NCBI GenBank assembly: GCA_021108035.1
Contig: JAIORQ010000016.1
Coordinates: 42,434-106,433, forward strand
Direction of reading: 5' to 3'
Source of the DNA: Bacteroidales bacterium
GTDB taxonomy: Bacteria > Bacteroidota > Bacteroidia > Bacteroidales > JAADGE01
Length of the DNA: 64,000 nt
The position numbers were made by a program, and so were the translations under genes. Under the pieces are notes generated by a model. That model made no database searches. It worked only from the letters and a program-made list of their open reading frames with translations, and was not told where the DNA came from. Positions 37,701 through 46,239 of the stretch are shown here, piece after piece (within the stretch, counting starts at the first letter, position 1; each line of letters begins with the position of its first letter).

Positions 37701-37983
37701 TTCTGAAAAAAACTATATTGTTCTTTTCAGAAAGTTTATGTGATTTACCATTGATACTTATACTGTTAGTTGTAATTTTTAAATTATCAATAGAAATGTT
37801 ATCAATGTCTTTTATTTGAAAATAATACTCATCAGTTCCAGAAATAATTTTAACATCATCAAAATTATTGTTTACAACTGCTTCAATTTCAATTTTATCT
37901 ATTATGCGTTCGGCATCCATTTTTGCCAACAACAAAGTTGTTACATGTTTTTGATATGTATATCCAATGAATGAGTTTTTCAT
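34738..37983 (-). CDS. PD-(D/E)xK-like nuclease fused to STAND ATPase, candidate anti-phage protein
   Basis: 1081 residues. The N-terminus (1-100) has the layout of DUF4297/Cap4-like nucleases: GYTYQ (7-11), Glu34, FDDVKI with Asp42 and Asp43, and the QIK motif (56-58) in place of ExK. A P-loop NTPase follows, with Walker A GKPGVGKS (195-202), Walker B RTVIIDGLDH (267-276) and an ILSRP sensor segment. The remaining 650 residues are alpha-helical repeats that would form the sensor. This architecture matches Avs-type (AVAST) STAND defence proteins in which ligand recognition triggers DNA cleavage, though it is shorter than most described members. Starts 1 bp after a methylase remnant stop. Confidence 0.75.
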   Translation of the reverse strand: MKNSFIGYTYQKHVTTLLLAKMDAERIIDKIEIEAVVNNNFDDVKIISGTDEYYFQIKDIDNISIDNLKITTNSISINGKSHKLSEKNNIVFFRKIAINPNCEILGFPALQLSGVYLVSLSRTEIDNNIEEIYKANPFRKSIIEHFFNDYLDNRKWIIERKNLPTIDVFKTQLIEPTVKISREFLMIENILLIEGKPGVGKSHLVCLLEDKYPNNLLYRFFVSSQEGNKTERLKYKNFISDFSKKLFKDLLHRNEETIIQEIKKEQRTVIIDGLDHVENYNRSELEKYIYFIDKLKESCKTIILSRPLHKKLLWKKHQLGNWNNNQTQEVLNKLYHISDYSIGTEIFSITGGYPILVKYVAEHYKKNNSIPKLNKLDSVDSYYEEIIKNEKGKQSLSLFLCSRSFFMKSEIHLLLDDELATIVNEFINEHPYLFEIRLNRISFFHDSFTTYLLNQKLNYSNRQQIINEFIHNSIINQEKRFLSRFSYFDLTIEMKKNIVRKFSSIEVFKDLMKDTIDFEALRDFYFQIREELINLSANDLELLNYYDLSLIINIVSRDHVSTLNSFLYTYVKVLLFNSYSDEDITSSKYLFAMLYYVQTNNPDLLYNITSDDYFDTRFFYNELNKEIEEERTYFQKHNKQLSDKQIEELLKNKSEYELKETLSYIFENVFIHKKNHGKYTDIYKSIEKHVHSKGEEANSILDTFLYKHNIKSLYTNWSFKDAKRNIFAFGNVANINDYCNLSLNDFILKNNKLGSFDLRDEILNFIRLSLHENRKIDISNISLFWTKYYQRKDYSLSNIDSALRVFEQKGFVNKLDSCILINSIQEVSEKGYRELLADYIIQHSPKIISFIVENFNIEDLRISWFDLPNEYINSFPDNIFNYALNEILKYHRHNKQIEFKEIQNVVSSNRFPDLKNILNFIKYSVRISKFHPFIEKIRNENIDIIEFSPSDNKETVNNSSESHYNHGILNVKDKEFILKKGLKCHEIADFSDGWYSALADLEVYKMFDNKSINENIYLILYNAILGKVKSINSFYSLSYFPGNIPKLISDYQIEIDIETLFHSFSIFTELSMFNITNTNQY

Positions 37984-37984
37984 T

Positions 37985-38224
37985 TTATTTCACAGAATTT
38001 TCAACAATCAAAATCTCCTCCTCTGTAAGTTTATACAACTCATAAACCATTTTGTCAATTTCTTTATCTGTTTGGGATATTTGGGTTTGGACTTGGTTTA
38101 TTTCTTTTTTGTAATCCTCAAAATAATCTTCCCATTCATCTTGTTGTGTGAGTGAGAGTTCTACTTTTCTTACATCAAGTGTTTTGAGATATTTATTTAT
38201 TACGGATATTTGAAAGATGCTCAT
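37985..38224 (-). pseudogene. C-terminal remnant of a type II restriction-modification methyltransferase
   Basis: 79 codons. The end, TDKEIDKMVYELYKLTEEEILIVE, is the characteristic C-terminus of Eco57I/TaqI-class fused methylase-specificity proteins in Bacteroidota; the preceding part (ISVINKYLKTLDV) also fits. The methylase and recognition domains are absent, and an in-frame TAA lies a few codons upstream of the ATG at 38224. It ends 1 bp before the nuclease-STAND start, so it could still serve as a translated leader for that gene. Confidence 0.6.
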
Positions 38225-38508
38225 TGCCTGTACAGTAATTTAGGTAATCAAAAAGCCAAAAGTACAAAGAAATTAAGGCAAATGATAATCTTTTTATTAA
38301 CATTAATTTTAATAAAAAAGAGCTTGTGTTTCCAAACTCTTTTAATCACACGAGTTATTACAAAATTTATGTCAGATATTCAATATGAGCATCACGTGCA
38401 TTGTTATTTACTGATTCAATTCTGTTGTCTCTTGACCACACATTCCGGAGCAAACTGACCACCACCTGTAAGCAGTGAAAATCTGATTAAATTTATCCGG
38501 CATCTTCA
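38225..38508. other. Gene-free gap, possible IS-end remnant
   Basis: No coding signal. CATTCCGGAGCAAACTGACC near 38440 resembles a sequence seen at ends of IS21-type elements in this phylum, so an old insertion may have truncated the methylase gene. This is a recollection-based resemblance and weak. Confidence 0.25.
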
Positions 38509-39816
38509 TTATTTCAATGCAATTAATGTTTTAGTGATTGAATCTCTTAAATCTTGTTGTACTTTAACTTCCTCTGCATATTCTTGCCATTTACTTACAA
38601 TATTTTTTATTTCTTGAATTATTTTTTTTCCCTTTTTAATGTTATTTGCATCGGCAATTGTCATAAGATCTGCTTCAGAGATATTTTTATGTTTCCCGTT
38701 AATACTTAATGTATGTTGACTTACCCAAATATTGCTCGGATCGTAAGAATAACATACATCATAAGCAGGTGACAACTCCCATTTTCCATCCTTTTTAAGG
38801 CTAAATGAAAAATTTTTTGTATGATCATCATAGTTTGTTGCCATAACATTGAAAACCATTCTTCTAAACATTTGTATTGCCTCAGGATATGTTAATTTCA
38901 AAATTCGCATGGTTTGGAACAGTTGTTCGTAACTGTATCCGTATAAATTATTAAAATCATAATGCTGTATACCGCAAAATGTTTGAATATGATGTTTCGT
39001 ATCGTTTCCTACTCTGTCAAATCGTTTAGTCATAAAGTGAGCTCTGCCGTTTTCTTCTAACAATTTACATTCCATCATGTCAATACTGCAATCCTTTGCC
39101 ATTAAATAGTAAGCATACTCTACCTTTCCATAGCCGTAACTTTCTCCAAATTGCACATCGCTTACTCCATCCAACTTAATCAACCAGTTTTCAAATCCTT
39201 TCGGTACTCCTGCCTGACCGGATTTTAGCTCTCCGGTTTTCTCATTATAAGCAATTACTACTTTTGGTCTTGCACCACCTGCAGAAGTTCCTGTTTTTAG
39301 AATTTGGATCATTGCTGTTTGCTCATCTTTTTTAAGATTAGCATGAAATCCTTTACGAGCAGACAGCATTTTTTGAGCAATATCAACCAAACTTTTTATC
39401 TCAACTATAAATGGTTGTTTACTTGCTTTAAATTGAGCCGGTTCAAACTCTAAAGCGCCCATTCCCCTTGCACCGATAAAACATAATTTTTCTACCGGAT
39501 TCATACTGTTTGCAGATCGTCCGTTCTGTGCTAACCAAACATTAATAAGTTGATTACCATATTTATCAGGTAATGAATCTGCCAACATTCCCGGTAAGCC
39601 TTTGAATGTATCAGTATTTTCTCCTCTTGTCCCACGAAGTTCCGGAAAACTGTATATACGGGAACCATTTTTTATTGGCATTATTATAGGAGAAAGATTC
39701 CAACCCTTTGAAAGAAACTTGGTATCATACTGAAAACTTGCCAATTGTAGTTTTTCATCCCAACGAACAGCTCCTACTGATTCACCCCATATTTTTACTT
39801 CTGCAACATCTACCAT
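38509..39816 (-). CDS. hipA: HipA-family serine/threonine kinase toxin
   Basis: 435 residues, the normal HipA length. HipA kinases phosphorylate a translation factor (GltX in E. coli) and induce dormancy. The N-terminal subdomain (GAVRWDEKLQLASFQY), the substrate/ATP loop segment TSAGGARPKVV, the HFMTKRFDR core and the catalytic NYDDHTKNFSF loop are intact, as is the metal-binding AYDVCYSYDP motif. It overlaps the upstream antitoxin gene by 7 bp, the usual coupling. Confidence 0.9.
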   Translation of the reverse strand: MVDVAEVKIWGESVGAVRWDEKLQLASFQYDTKFLSKGWNLSPIIMPIKNGSRIYSFPELRGTRGENTDTFKGLPGMLADSLPDKYGNQLINVWLAQNGRSANSMNPVEKLCFIGARGMGALEFEPAQFKASKQPFIVEIKSLVDIAQKMLSARKGFHANLKKDEQTAMIQILKTGTSAGGARPKVVIAYNEKTGELKSGQAGVPKGFENWLIKLDGVSDVQFGESYGYGKVEYAYYLMAKDCSIDMMECKLLEENGRAHFMTKRFDRVGNDTKHHIQTFCGIQHYDFNNLYGYSYEQLFQTMRILKLTYPEAIQMFRRMVFNVMATNYDDHTKNFSFSLKKDGKWELSPAYDVCYSYDPSNIWVSQHTLSINGKHKNISEADLMTIADANNIKKGKKIIQEIKNIVSKWQEYAEEVKVQQDLRDSITKTLIALK

Positions 39817-40163
39817 CCTAAATTTTCATTTGATTTTTCCTCTGTATTTATATTTCTTGCTCGCTGTTTTTTCTTCTTTTGCAAGTTGGCATATTCTATG
39901 GGGCTTATTTCATTGCTTATTTGAAAAACATCCATGATATATAATAAGTTAAGCACCCTTAAAACTTTTATCAAGCTTTTTAGGGTTACTTTACCTCCCC
40001 TCTCTAACAAGCTCAAAGTGGAGCGACTTATGCTTGCTGCAGATGAAACTTCATCTTGTGTTTTATTTTGATTCAAACGATGATGCTTGATAAAATTTCC
40101 TGTGAGCTCGCTGAGTGCTTTATCACTCATAGATACCAGGCTATTGAGTGAAATATCATTCAT
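39810..40163 (-). CDS. hipB: HipB-like HTH antitoxin
   Basis: 117 residues with an XRE-type helix-turn-helix (about 30-85: NKTQDEVSSAASISRSTLSLLERGGKVTL). It should bind HipA and repress the operon. Compared with E. coli HipB (88 residues) it has an N-terminal extension and a Lys/Arg-rich tail (KKKKQRARN). First gene of the pair; symmetric TAATGCAT sites lie upstream. Confidence 0.87.
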   Translation of the reverse strand: MNDISLNSLVSMSDKALSELTGNFIKHHRLNQNKTQDEVSSAASISRSTLSLLERGGKVTLKSLIKVLRVLNLLYIMDVFQISNEISPIEYANLQKKKKQRARNINTEEKSNENLGW

Positions 40164-40180
40164 AAACCTTGATTTATATT

Positions 40181-40226
40181 ATTAATGCATGAAATATCAT
40201 TCAAATATACATAAAGTAATGCATTA
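40181..40226 (-). promoter_or_regulatory. hipBA promoter and probable operators
   Basis: On the minus strand TATATTTG (40202-40209) is a consensus -7. It is flanked by TAATGCAT (40183-40190) and the perfect palindrome TAATGCATTA (40217-40226), as expected for HipB sites that block RNA polymerase. TGAAATATCATTCA also occurs twice, at about 40149 and 40189. Confidence 0.5.
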
Positions 40227-40346
40227 AACAAAATTATAAATCAGAATTTAAACAAGGAAGAAATTCAACTGTATTTGAAAATCTTACAATTTTAGAAAAA
40301 TATTTAACTACACTTGAAAAGTCTGATAATTTCAGGTCTGATAAAA

Positions 40347-43313
40347 TTATTCCCCCACTAAAACAAAAGCACCCCAATAGAAAGGATATTTGTATTTTTC
40401 TTTGATTTCTAATTGTGCTTTATGAAAGGCATCATGCTTATCGCCGGATTTTAACCAATGTTTGTAAAAACTTGACATCAAATCTTGCGTTCCTTCATCG
40501 CTCACTTCCCATAAACTTGTAATTACTGAAGATGCTCCTGCTATTTGGAACGAACGTTGCAAACCGTAAACTCCTTCTCCGTTTTTGATCTCTCCTAAAC
40601 CTGTTTGACAGGCGCTTAATATCACGATATCAGTATTATCTAAATCAAGTATCATGGCTTCAAAAGCATTTAAAATACCGTCATCCGAATCTTTATTGTC
40701 TTTAGTATTCATTTCGTTTACGGTACGATCGGCACCGGCTAAGAGCAATCCTGAACGCAGCAACGGATTTTCATATGCTTTCATAGGCTCAATACCAAAC
40801 GAACGGGTATCTTCGGAAGGATCAACTTCGTTCTCTAAAAAATAACCGTGGGTTGCAATATGTAAAATATAGGGACTTTTAACTTTCTTGAGATTTTCTT
40901 CTGTTGCATTTTTTTCCATAACCGTATTCACCTTATAATAATTACTTTTCAATAATGATTGAATAGTATTTACTTCTTTTTTCGTTCCGGGCAATGGGGT
41001 CAATACCGCATAAGCATCAGGCAAATCCAATTTGTAATCAGGATATCCCAATAAGAAAGCAGTTTTAGAAAACTTCTTCGCTTTGTTAAACGATAAAATA
41101 TCTTTGGTATTGGTTACAAAACGAACATCTTTCACATCAAGAATATGCCTTTCGGAAGGCAATTGAATAGTATTGATATTCACCTGATTATAAATGCCGT
41201 CAACAGAGATGTAAAGTTTTTTATCATTAGTAGATGTTAATCCGGCAATACTTTTCCAATAATAATCGTAAAAAGGTTTCATGCTTTTACCTGAATGTAT
41301 TGTCTCTTGATATTCCTCTGACCATGCAGATTCCATATTATCACCGTCTTTCATAAAAACCATTTTAGGAACTTCATTATTATTCTTTAAAACCAAAGCT
41401 AAATAATGAATTTGATCCCTCGGATATAAATAACTGAAACTGTTGATCCGTATGATCTCAACGGCAGCTTCATTGGGTTTCAACACTTTTGCAATATCAT
41501 TATATGTAATTGTTTTTAATTCATTGGCTTTTTTAAATTCTTCAGAAGATTTGGTTATATCTTTTTCCAAATTTAAAACAACTGTTTCAAGCGAATCAAT
41601 ATTTATATTCTCTTCTTTCAACTCTTCATTGGAATAAGTATATAATTTTGCCAACCAACTTTTTGTATCTTGCCAATTGTTGTATTTTGCAATAAGGGCT
41701 TTATTTCCGCTGTTCAAAATTCTTGCTTTTACTTTGCGTGAAGAACTTAACAACAGAGCTTTTGTAGCAATATGAAAGTTATATACATCTCCGGTAATTT
41801 CCGGAACATCATTTTGTGCTTTAACGGCAAAATTATAGAACCTTACAAATTTAGTTTGTATTTTTTCCCAAAACTTTGATTTTTCATACTCATTCATAGC
41901 AGGAAAAAATGTATTGATCTGATAAATATATTCATTTAATGTTTTCTTATATGTATCTGCTGCTTTCTTATAATCTTCTTTTTGCCAATACAATACGGCT
42001 AAATTCTCATATGTTAATGTGATGTTGGGATGGTGTTCTCCCAAAGTTTTCTTTTGAATTCCTAATGCTTCATTCAACAATGGTTCGGCTTTGGACAACT
42101 TATCTTGAGATTGATAAAACAATCCGAGTTCATAAATCGCTTGGGCATAAGACGGATGCTCTTTCCCGAATTGTTTCTCATAAATGCCTACAGCTTCTTT
42201 TAATAAAGGTTCAACTTTATCGAAACGTCTCATTTGTTGATATAATGATGCCGTATTCCTCAGCAAAACAGCATAATCAGGATGTGATTTTCCCATTCGC
42301 CTTTTTTTGATCTTTATCGCATCTAAATAAATCTTCTCAGCTTCTTCATATCGTTTAGTCAGTTGATAGAGCAATGCTAAATTTACTTCTAAACGTACAT
42401 AAGTTGGTGATTTTTCTTTTACTTCTTCTCCGGCAAGTTTTATTGATTCTTTCATCAATTTTTCTGCATCTTTATATTTACCTGTCATTTGATAGATCAT
42501 TGCTCTGTTATTCAGAACAATGGCATATTTAATGCTTTTATCTTCTCCTGTTTTTTTCAAATAATCTTGTGCTTTTATTATATATTCTTCAGCTTTTGTA
42601 TATAAACCCATATCTTTATATAAAACAGCAATATTATTTAATGATGCAGCATAACCGGTTTTATCTGCACCTTTTTCTCTTTTCTCAAGTGCCTTTTTGG
42701 TATATTCTTCTGCAAGTGCATATCTTCCGGTAGTATGATATAAAAGCCCTAAATTGCTGAGTGTTAAACTTGCAAATGTTGAATCGCTCAACTTATTTTC
42801 ATTATAAATCTTATCTGCTTTCAATAAAGATTTTTCAGACATTTTGTAACTGCTTGAAACATATAATATCTCACCGGTATAATTAAAGTTTTGTCCTTTA
42901 ATTTTTGGAGGTATTTCATTGGTATTTGCAGGATCAGCAAGGTAAATTGCAAAACCCTTTGCTTGTTTCAAATTTCCTTTTGCTTCATGAGGTGTTGAAT
43001 TATCACCGAATGAAATGGCATAATTAAAATCTGTAACATCATAGCCTTCTGAAAAATTTGTTAATGTTTCTTTCCATTGTTCTTTAAATTTGTCATTTAT
43101 ATATTCTTCTGATTTATCATAAAGCCTATAAATATCATTTTCAAACACATCATTTGTATTGTCTTTTATTTTATCAGTATCAATCTTTATTTTATCAGTT
43201 TTATCTTTTACTATTTTTTTCCAATCTTGATAAACATTTCCGCTTATTGCCGGATGAATGATTCCTGATATTAAAAAAATTAATACCGTTGTAACAATTT
43301 GTATTTTTTTCAT
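40347..43313 (-). CDS. Secreted TPR-CHAT (caspase-like) protein
   Basis: 988 residues: signal peptide (1-25), about eight tetratricopeptide repeats (roughly 165-470, many of the type ALAEEYTKKALEKRE), a helical linker, and a C-terminal CHAT domain (about 690-988). The caspase-type dyad is present: His822 in HIATHG and Cys902 in LSACQTGLGE. CHAT proteins are clan CD peptidases or pseudo-enzymes; cytoplasmic ones act in defence (for example Craspase), but the signal peptide here points to an envelope role. Peptidase activity is plausible; target unknown. Single-gene unit. Confidence 0.85.
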   Translation of the reverse strand: MKKIQIVTTVLIFLISGIIHPAISGNVYQDWKKIVKDKTDKIKIDTDKIKDNTNDVFENDIYRLYDKSEEYINDKFKEQWKETLTNFSEGYDVTDFNYAISFGDNSTPHEAKGNLKQAKGFAIYLADPANTNEIPPKIKGQNFNYTGEILYVSSSYKMSEKSLLKADKIYNENKLSDSTFASLTLSNLGLLYHTTGRYALAEEYTKKALEKREKGADKTGYAASLNNIAVLYKDMGLYTKAEEYIIKAQDYLKKTGEDKSIKYAIVLNNRAMIYQMTGKYKDAEKLMKESIKLAGEEVKEKSPTYVRLEVNLALLYQLTKRYEEAEKIYLDAIKIKKRRMGKSHPDYAVLLRNTASLYQQMRRFDKVEPLLKEAVGIYEKQFGKEHPSYAQAIYELGLFYQSQDKLSKAEPLLNEALGIQKKTLGEHHPNITLTYENLAVLYWQKEDYKKAADTYKKTLNEYIYQINTFFPAMNEYEKSKFWEKIQTKFVRFYNFAVKAQNDVPEITGDVYNFHIATKALLLSSSRKVKARILNSGNKALIAKYNNWQDTKSWLAKLYTYSNEELKEENINIDSLETVVLNLEKDITKSSEEFKKANELKTITYNDIAKVLKPNEAAVEIIRINSFSYLYPRDQIHYLALVLKNNNEVPKMVFMKDGDNMESAWSEEYQETIHSGKSMKPFYDYYWKSIAGLTSTNDKKLYISVDGIYNQVNINTIQLPSERHILDVKDVRFVTNTKDILSFNKAKKFSKTAFLLGYPDYKLDLPDAYAVLTPLPGTKKEVNTIQSLLKSNYYKVNTVMEKNATEENLKKVKSPYILHIATHGYFLENEVDPSEDTRSFGIEPMKAYENPLLRSGLLLAGADRTVNEMNTKDNKDSDDGILNAFEAMILDLDNTDIVILSACQTGLGEIKNGEGVYGLQRSFQIAGASSVITSLWEVSDEGTQDLMSSFYKHWLKSGDKHDAFHKAQLEIKEKYKYPFYWGAFVLVGE

Positions 43314-43397
43314 TTGTCTTATTTTTTAAGTCCGCATTATTATTTTCAAAATATAAATTTATGACTTTTTTTTGATATAACTTCTAAAAATAAAAAA

Positions 43398-43417
43398 AGC
43401 CGGATATTTATCCGGCT
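43398..43417 (-). terminator. Intrinsic terminator after the HMA gene
   Basis: AGCCGGAT (43398-43405) pairs perfectly with ATCCGGCT (43410-43417). On the minus strand the stem is followed by TTTTTTTATTTTT, a proper U-tract for the upstream metal operon. Confidence 0.75.
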
Positions 43418-43441
43418 AATTTTTAACTAAAACAACTAAAT

Positions 43442-43846
43442 TTATTTGTGACTATTACATTTATGACTGCAATTACTCTTATATTTGCTTCCGCAATCAC
43501 TCTTTTTAACCAACGGTTTTTTACATTCAGCCGGTAATTTTGTATATGCATCTTTATCTGCTTTTTTATCATCGGCATCATATCCCAATTTTGTAATTGC
43601 TTCACAAATTACATCATAATCTGTTTTTTTATCTAAATATTTAACAGTTACTACTTTTGATTTCAAATCAAGTTCTACATCTTTTATTCCTTTTTCATAA
43701 GCCAAATAATTTTCAATTGTTTTTTTACAAAGCTCTGATTGTGCCGAAGTTTTTATTTTAACATACTTTAAACCTTGAGCATTAGAAGCTGTGGTAAATG
43801 CAAAAAATAAAATTGTTACGATTGATAATGTTTTTAATGTTCTCAT
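43442..43846 (-). CDS. Secreted heavy-metal-associated (HMA) domain protein
   Basis: 134 residues: signal peptide ending at SNA, an HMA-like ferredoxin fold (about 25-92, SELCKKTIENYLAYEKGIKDVELDLKSK) in which the classical CxxC is reduced to a single Cys (SAQSELC), and a Cys/His/Lys-rich tail (CKK, DCGSKY, NCSHKCNSHK). Likely periplasmic metal binding, most likely copper, zinc or mercury; which one is not visible. Downstream gene of the unit with the TonB receptor. Confidence 0.75.
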   Translation of the reverse strand: MRTLKTLSIVTILFFAFTTASNAQGLKYVKIKTSAQSELCKKTIENYLAYEKGIKDVELDLKSKVVTVKYLDKKTDYDVICEAITKLGYDADDKKADKDAYTKLPAECKKPLVKKSDCGSKYKSNCSHKCNSHK

Positions 43847-43966
43847 TTTAATTTAATTTTAGTTTGTGAATATTTGTTTATTTATTACTGCTTTTTACGA
43901 GCGATTTTGACCCGCTTAAAAGCTAATTCTTTGATTTGTTATTCTTTATAAATTTACAATAATGTC

Positions 43967-46189
43967 TTACTGTTTAATCTTTAATCTTATACCGACAAAA
44001 AACTTCCTTCCTGTTACAGGTCCCCAAACCATAGATGCATCAAAATATTCCCCGAAAGGGTTCTCTGCATCAATAATTACATTTTTTTGTTTGTAATTTG
44101 ATAAGTTTTCAGAACCTGCATAAATATCAAGATGTTTAAACCGTTTTGTTATTTGAACATGCAAAATATAATATGAAGGAGAACTTTCATTTATCCTGAA
44201 TTCAGCAGGATTTTCACTTAAATCAGGTAAAGGACTTGTTCCTGTAAATTGATTGGTGATGTCCACCATCCATTTATTAAATTTTGTTGCATAAGAAAGT
44301 GTTAACAATCCTTTATATTTATTAATTATTGGTTTCTCAATTAATTCGTTATTCATAGTAACATGTACATCATTCAACCGGAATGCTGCTGAAATGTCAA
44401 ATCTTTTTATCGCCTCAAGGCTAAATTCTGCTTGGAAACTGTTTGAATATGACTTTCCTTTTAAGTTATAAAATCTTATTTCATTTACATCTGTATTAAT
44501 ATCTGCAACCAATTGATTTACAAAATCTGTTCTGTAAAAATCAATGCTGAAATTTGCATTTTTTTTATTTGACAAATGTAATTCTCCGGTAAAATTAACA
44601 CCATAGTTCCATGCTTCTTCAGCTTTAAAATCTTCTTCAATAACAAGTATTCTTGAACTTGAAAAAATTGCCGGATTTTCAGCAAAAATATTAGAGGTTC
44701 TGAATCCTTTACCTGCAGATGCTCGTAAAACAAAATCATGATTTATGTTATACTTCGCATGCAGTCTCGGTGTTACAAAAACACCGTAAAGATTATTAAA
44801 ATCAGCTCTTATTCCGGCAATTAAGCTAAACTTATCAGGAATTATATAAGTGTATTGAGAAAATATTCCCGGAACAACTTCTGTCCTTGAATAATCTTCG
44901 AAATTATATTGTTCATCAAAATCATCATAAACAAAACTTCCGCCGAAATTCAAGTTATTTTGAGTTGACTTAATTATCGTTTGAAAAATTACGTTTGCAT
45001 AAAAACTGTTCTGAATGCCTGAATATGATTTGTTCCCGAAAAAAGAACTTTGTTCATGTCTTGATAAAGAATATGTGGAACCTACACTTGAATAATCTGT
45101 TCCCGGTATCAGAAAACCTAATTTCCCCCAAATCTCATACTGTCGAGTATCAATTTCTATTCCGTAGAAACTTCCGTTATCATCAGGATTTTGGATAAAC
45201 CCAATCTGCCCTCCGTCTTTTTCGTCTTGCAAAAATCTAATGCCGATTTGCCCGTCCAATTTTCTGTTGTTATCAAACTTCCAACGGTTAATAAAATTAT
45301 ATTGCGACATTAGCGGCATATCAGCAAAACCATCCTTATTTTGGTCATGCAAAAAATCCAATCTTGAACCGTGCAGAAAAAACATTGTTGAAACTTTATC
45401 TGTCAGTTTAAATGCAGATGTTATATTTGATTCAAACTTGCCTTCAGAATTGGAGTAAAGATTTAAAAACAAATTTTCAGAATTTTCAGGTTTCTTCAAT
45501 TCTATATTAATTTGTCCTGTTGCAGATTCATATCCGTTGATGACATCAGCAGTTCCTTTTGATATTTGTACAGATTGCATCCATGTACCCGGAATAAAAG
45601 ACAAACCGTAAGTTGAAGATAAACCTCTGACAGCCGGCATATTTTCTCGTAATATTTGAGAATATTTACCTGCTAAACCTAACATCTTTATTTGTTTTGC
45701 TCCGGTAACTGCATCTGCATAAGTTACATCAACAGTTGCTGTATTCTCAAAACTTTCTGACAGATTACAACACGGCAATTTGTTCAAACCTGCTTCAGTT
45801 ATAATTTGTTTTGCTTCAATGCTTTGGGATGAATTAAATTGCCCGCCTAAATCAGCATTTATTATAACTTCTTCAATCTCATAACCTTTAGTAAGAAGTA
45901 TATTTAATATACTTGCATTTTTATTTACTTGAATAGTATCATTTTCATAACCTGTTATTGCAACTATCAACACATTTGTTTCATGTGTTTTCTCTAATTC
46001 AAAATATCCGTTAATGTCTGTTGTTGTACCAATGCTTGTATTTATCCAAAAAACACTTACACCTGTTAACGGAATTTGCTTTTCATTATTTTCATTTTCA
46101 GTCTTAACATACCCTTGAATTTTTTCTGCAAAAATAAATACGGGTATTATTAAAAATATAAAAATAAAAATCAAAGTTTTATTTCTCAT
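43967..46189 (-). CDS. TonB-dependent receptor, probably metal-related
   Basis: 740 residues: signal peptide, carboxypeptidase-D-like domain (about 22-105), plug domain (about 120-235, including NKLPCCNLSESFENTATVD and GQINIELKKP) and a barrel ending in a charged LKIKQ tail. The Cys-Cys pair in the plug start is typical of a subgroup encoded next to HMA proteins in Bacteroidota. Gene order (HYC_CC_PP, receptor, HMA protein) suggests uptake or export of a metal or metal complex. There is no SusD partner. Confidence 0.82.
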   Translation of the reverse strand: MRNKTLIFIFIFLIIPVFIFAEKIQGYVKTENENNEKQIPLTGVSVFWINTSIGTTTDINGYFELEKTHETNVLIVAITGYENDTIQVNKNASILNILLTKGYEIEEVIINADLGGQFNSSQSIEAKQIITEAGLNKLPCCNLSESFENTATVDVTYADAVTGAKQIKMLGLAGKYSQILRENMPAVRGLSSTYGLSFIPGTWMQSVQISKGTADVINGYESATGQINIELKKPENSENLFLNLYSNSEGKFESNITSAFKLTDKVSTMFFLHGSRLDFLHDQNKDGFADMPLMSQYNFINRWKFDNNRKLDGQIGIRFLQDEKDGGQIGFIQNPDDNGSFYGIEIDTRQYEIWGKLGFLIPGTDYSSVGSTYSLSRHEQSSFFGNKSYSGIQNSFYANVIFQTIIKSTQNNLNFGGSFVYDDFDEQYNFEDYSRTEVVPGIFSQYTYIIPDKFSLIAGIRADFNNLYGVFVTPRLHAKYNINHDFVLRASAGKGFRTSNIFAENPAIFSSSRILVIEEDFKAEEAWNYGVNFTGELHLSNKKNANFSIDFYRTDFVNQLVADINTDVNEIRFYNLKGKSYSNSFQAEFSLEAIKRFDISAAFRLNDVHVTMNNELIEKPIINKYKGLLTLSYATKFNKWMVDITNQFTGTSPLPDLSENPAEFRINESSPSYYILHVQITKRFKHLDIYAGSENLSNYKQKNVIIDAENPFGEYFDASMVWGPVTGRKFFVGIRLKIKQ

Positions 46190-46239
46190 TTTTCTGTATT
46201 TAAAATGTTATTGTATATAATTTAAATACAGTACCATCT

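Noticed and set aside
32342..40163. Classic integrative element with tRNA 3'-end duplication
   Set aside because: No second copy of the tRNA 3' end is found at the right side of the block and no integrase gene is present; the only second copy is the tandem pseudogene 160 bp away.
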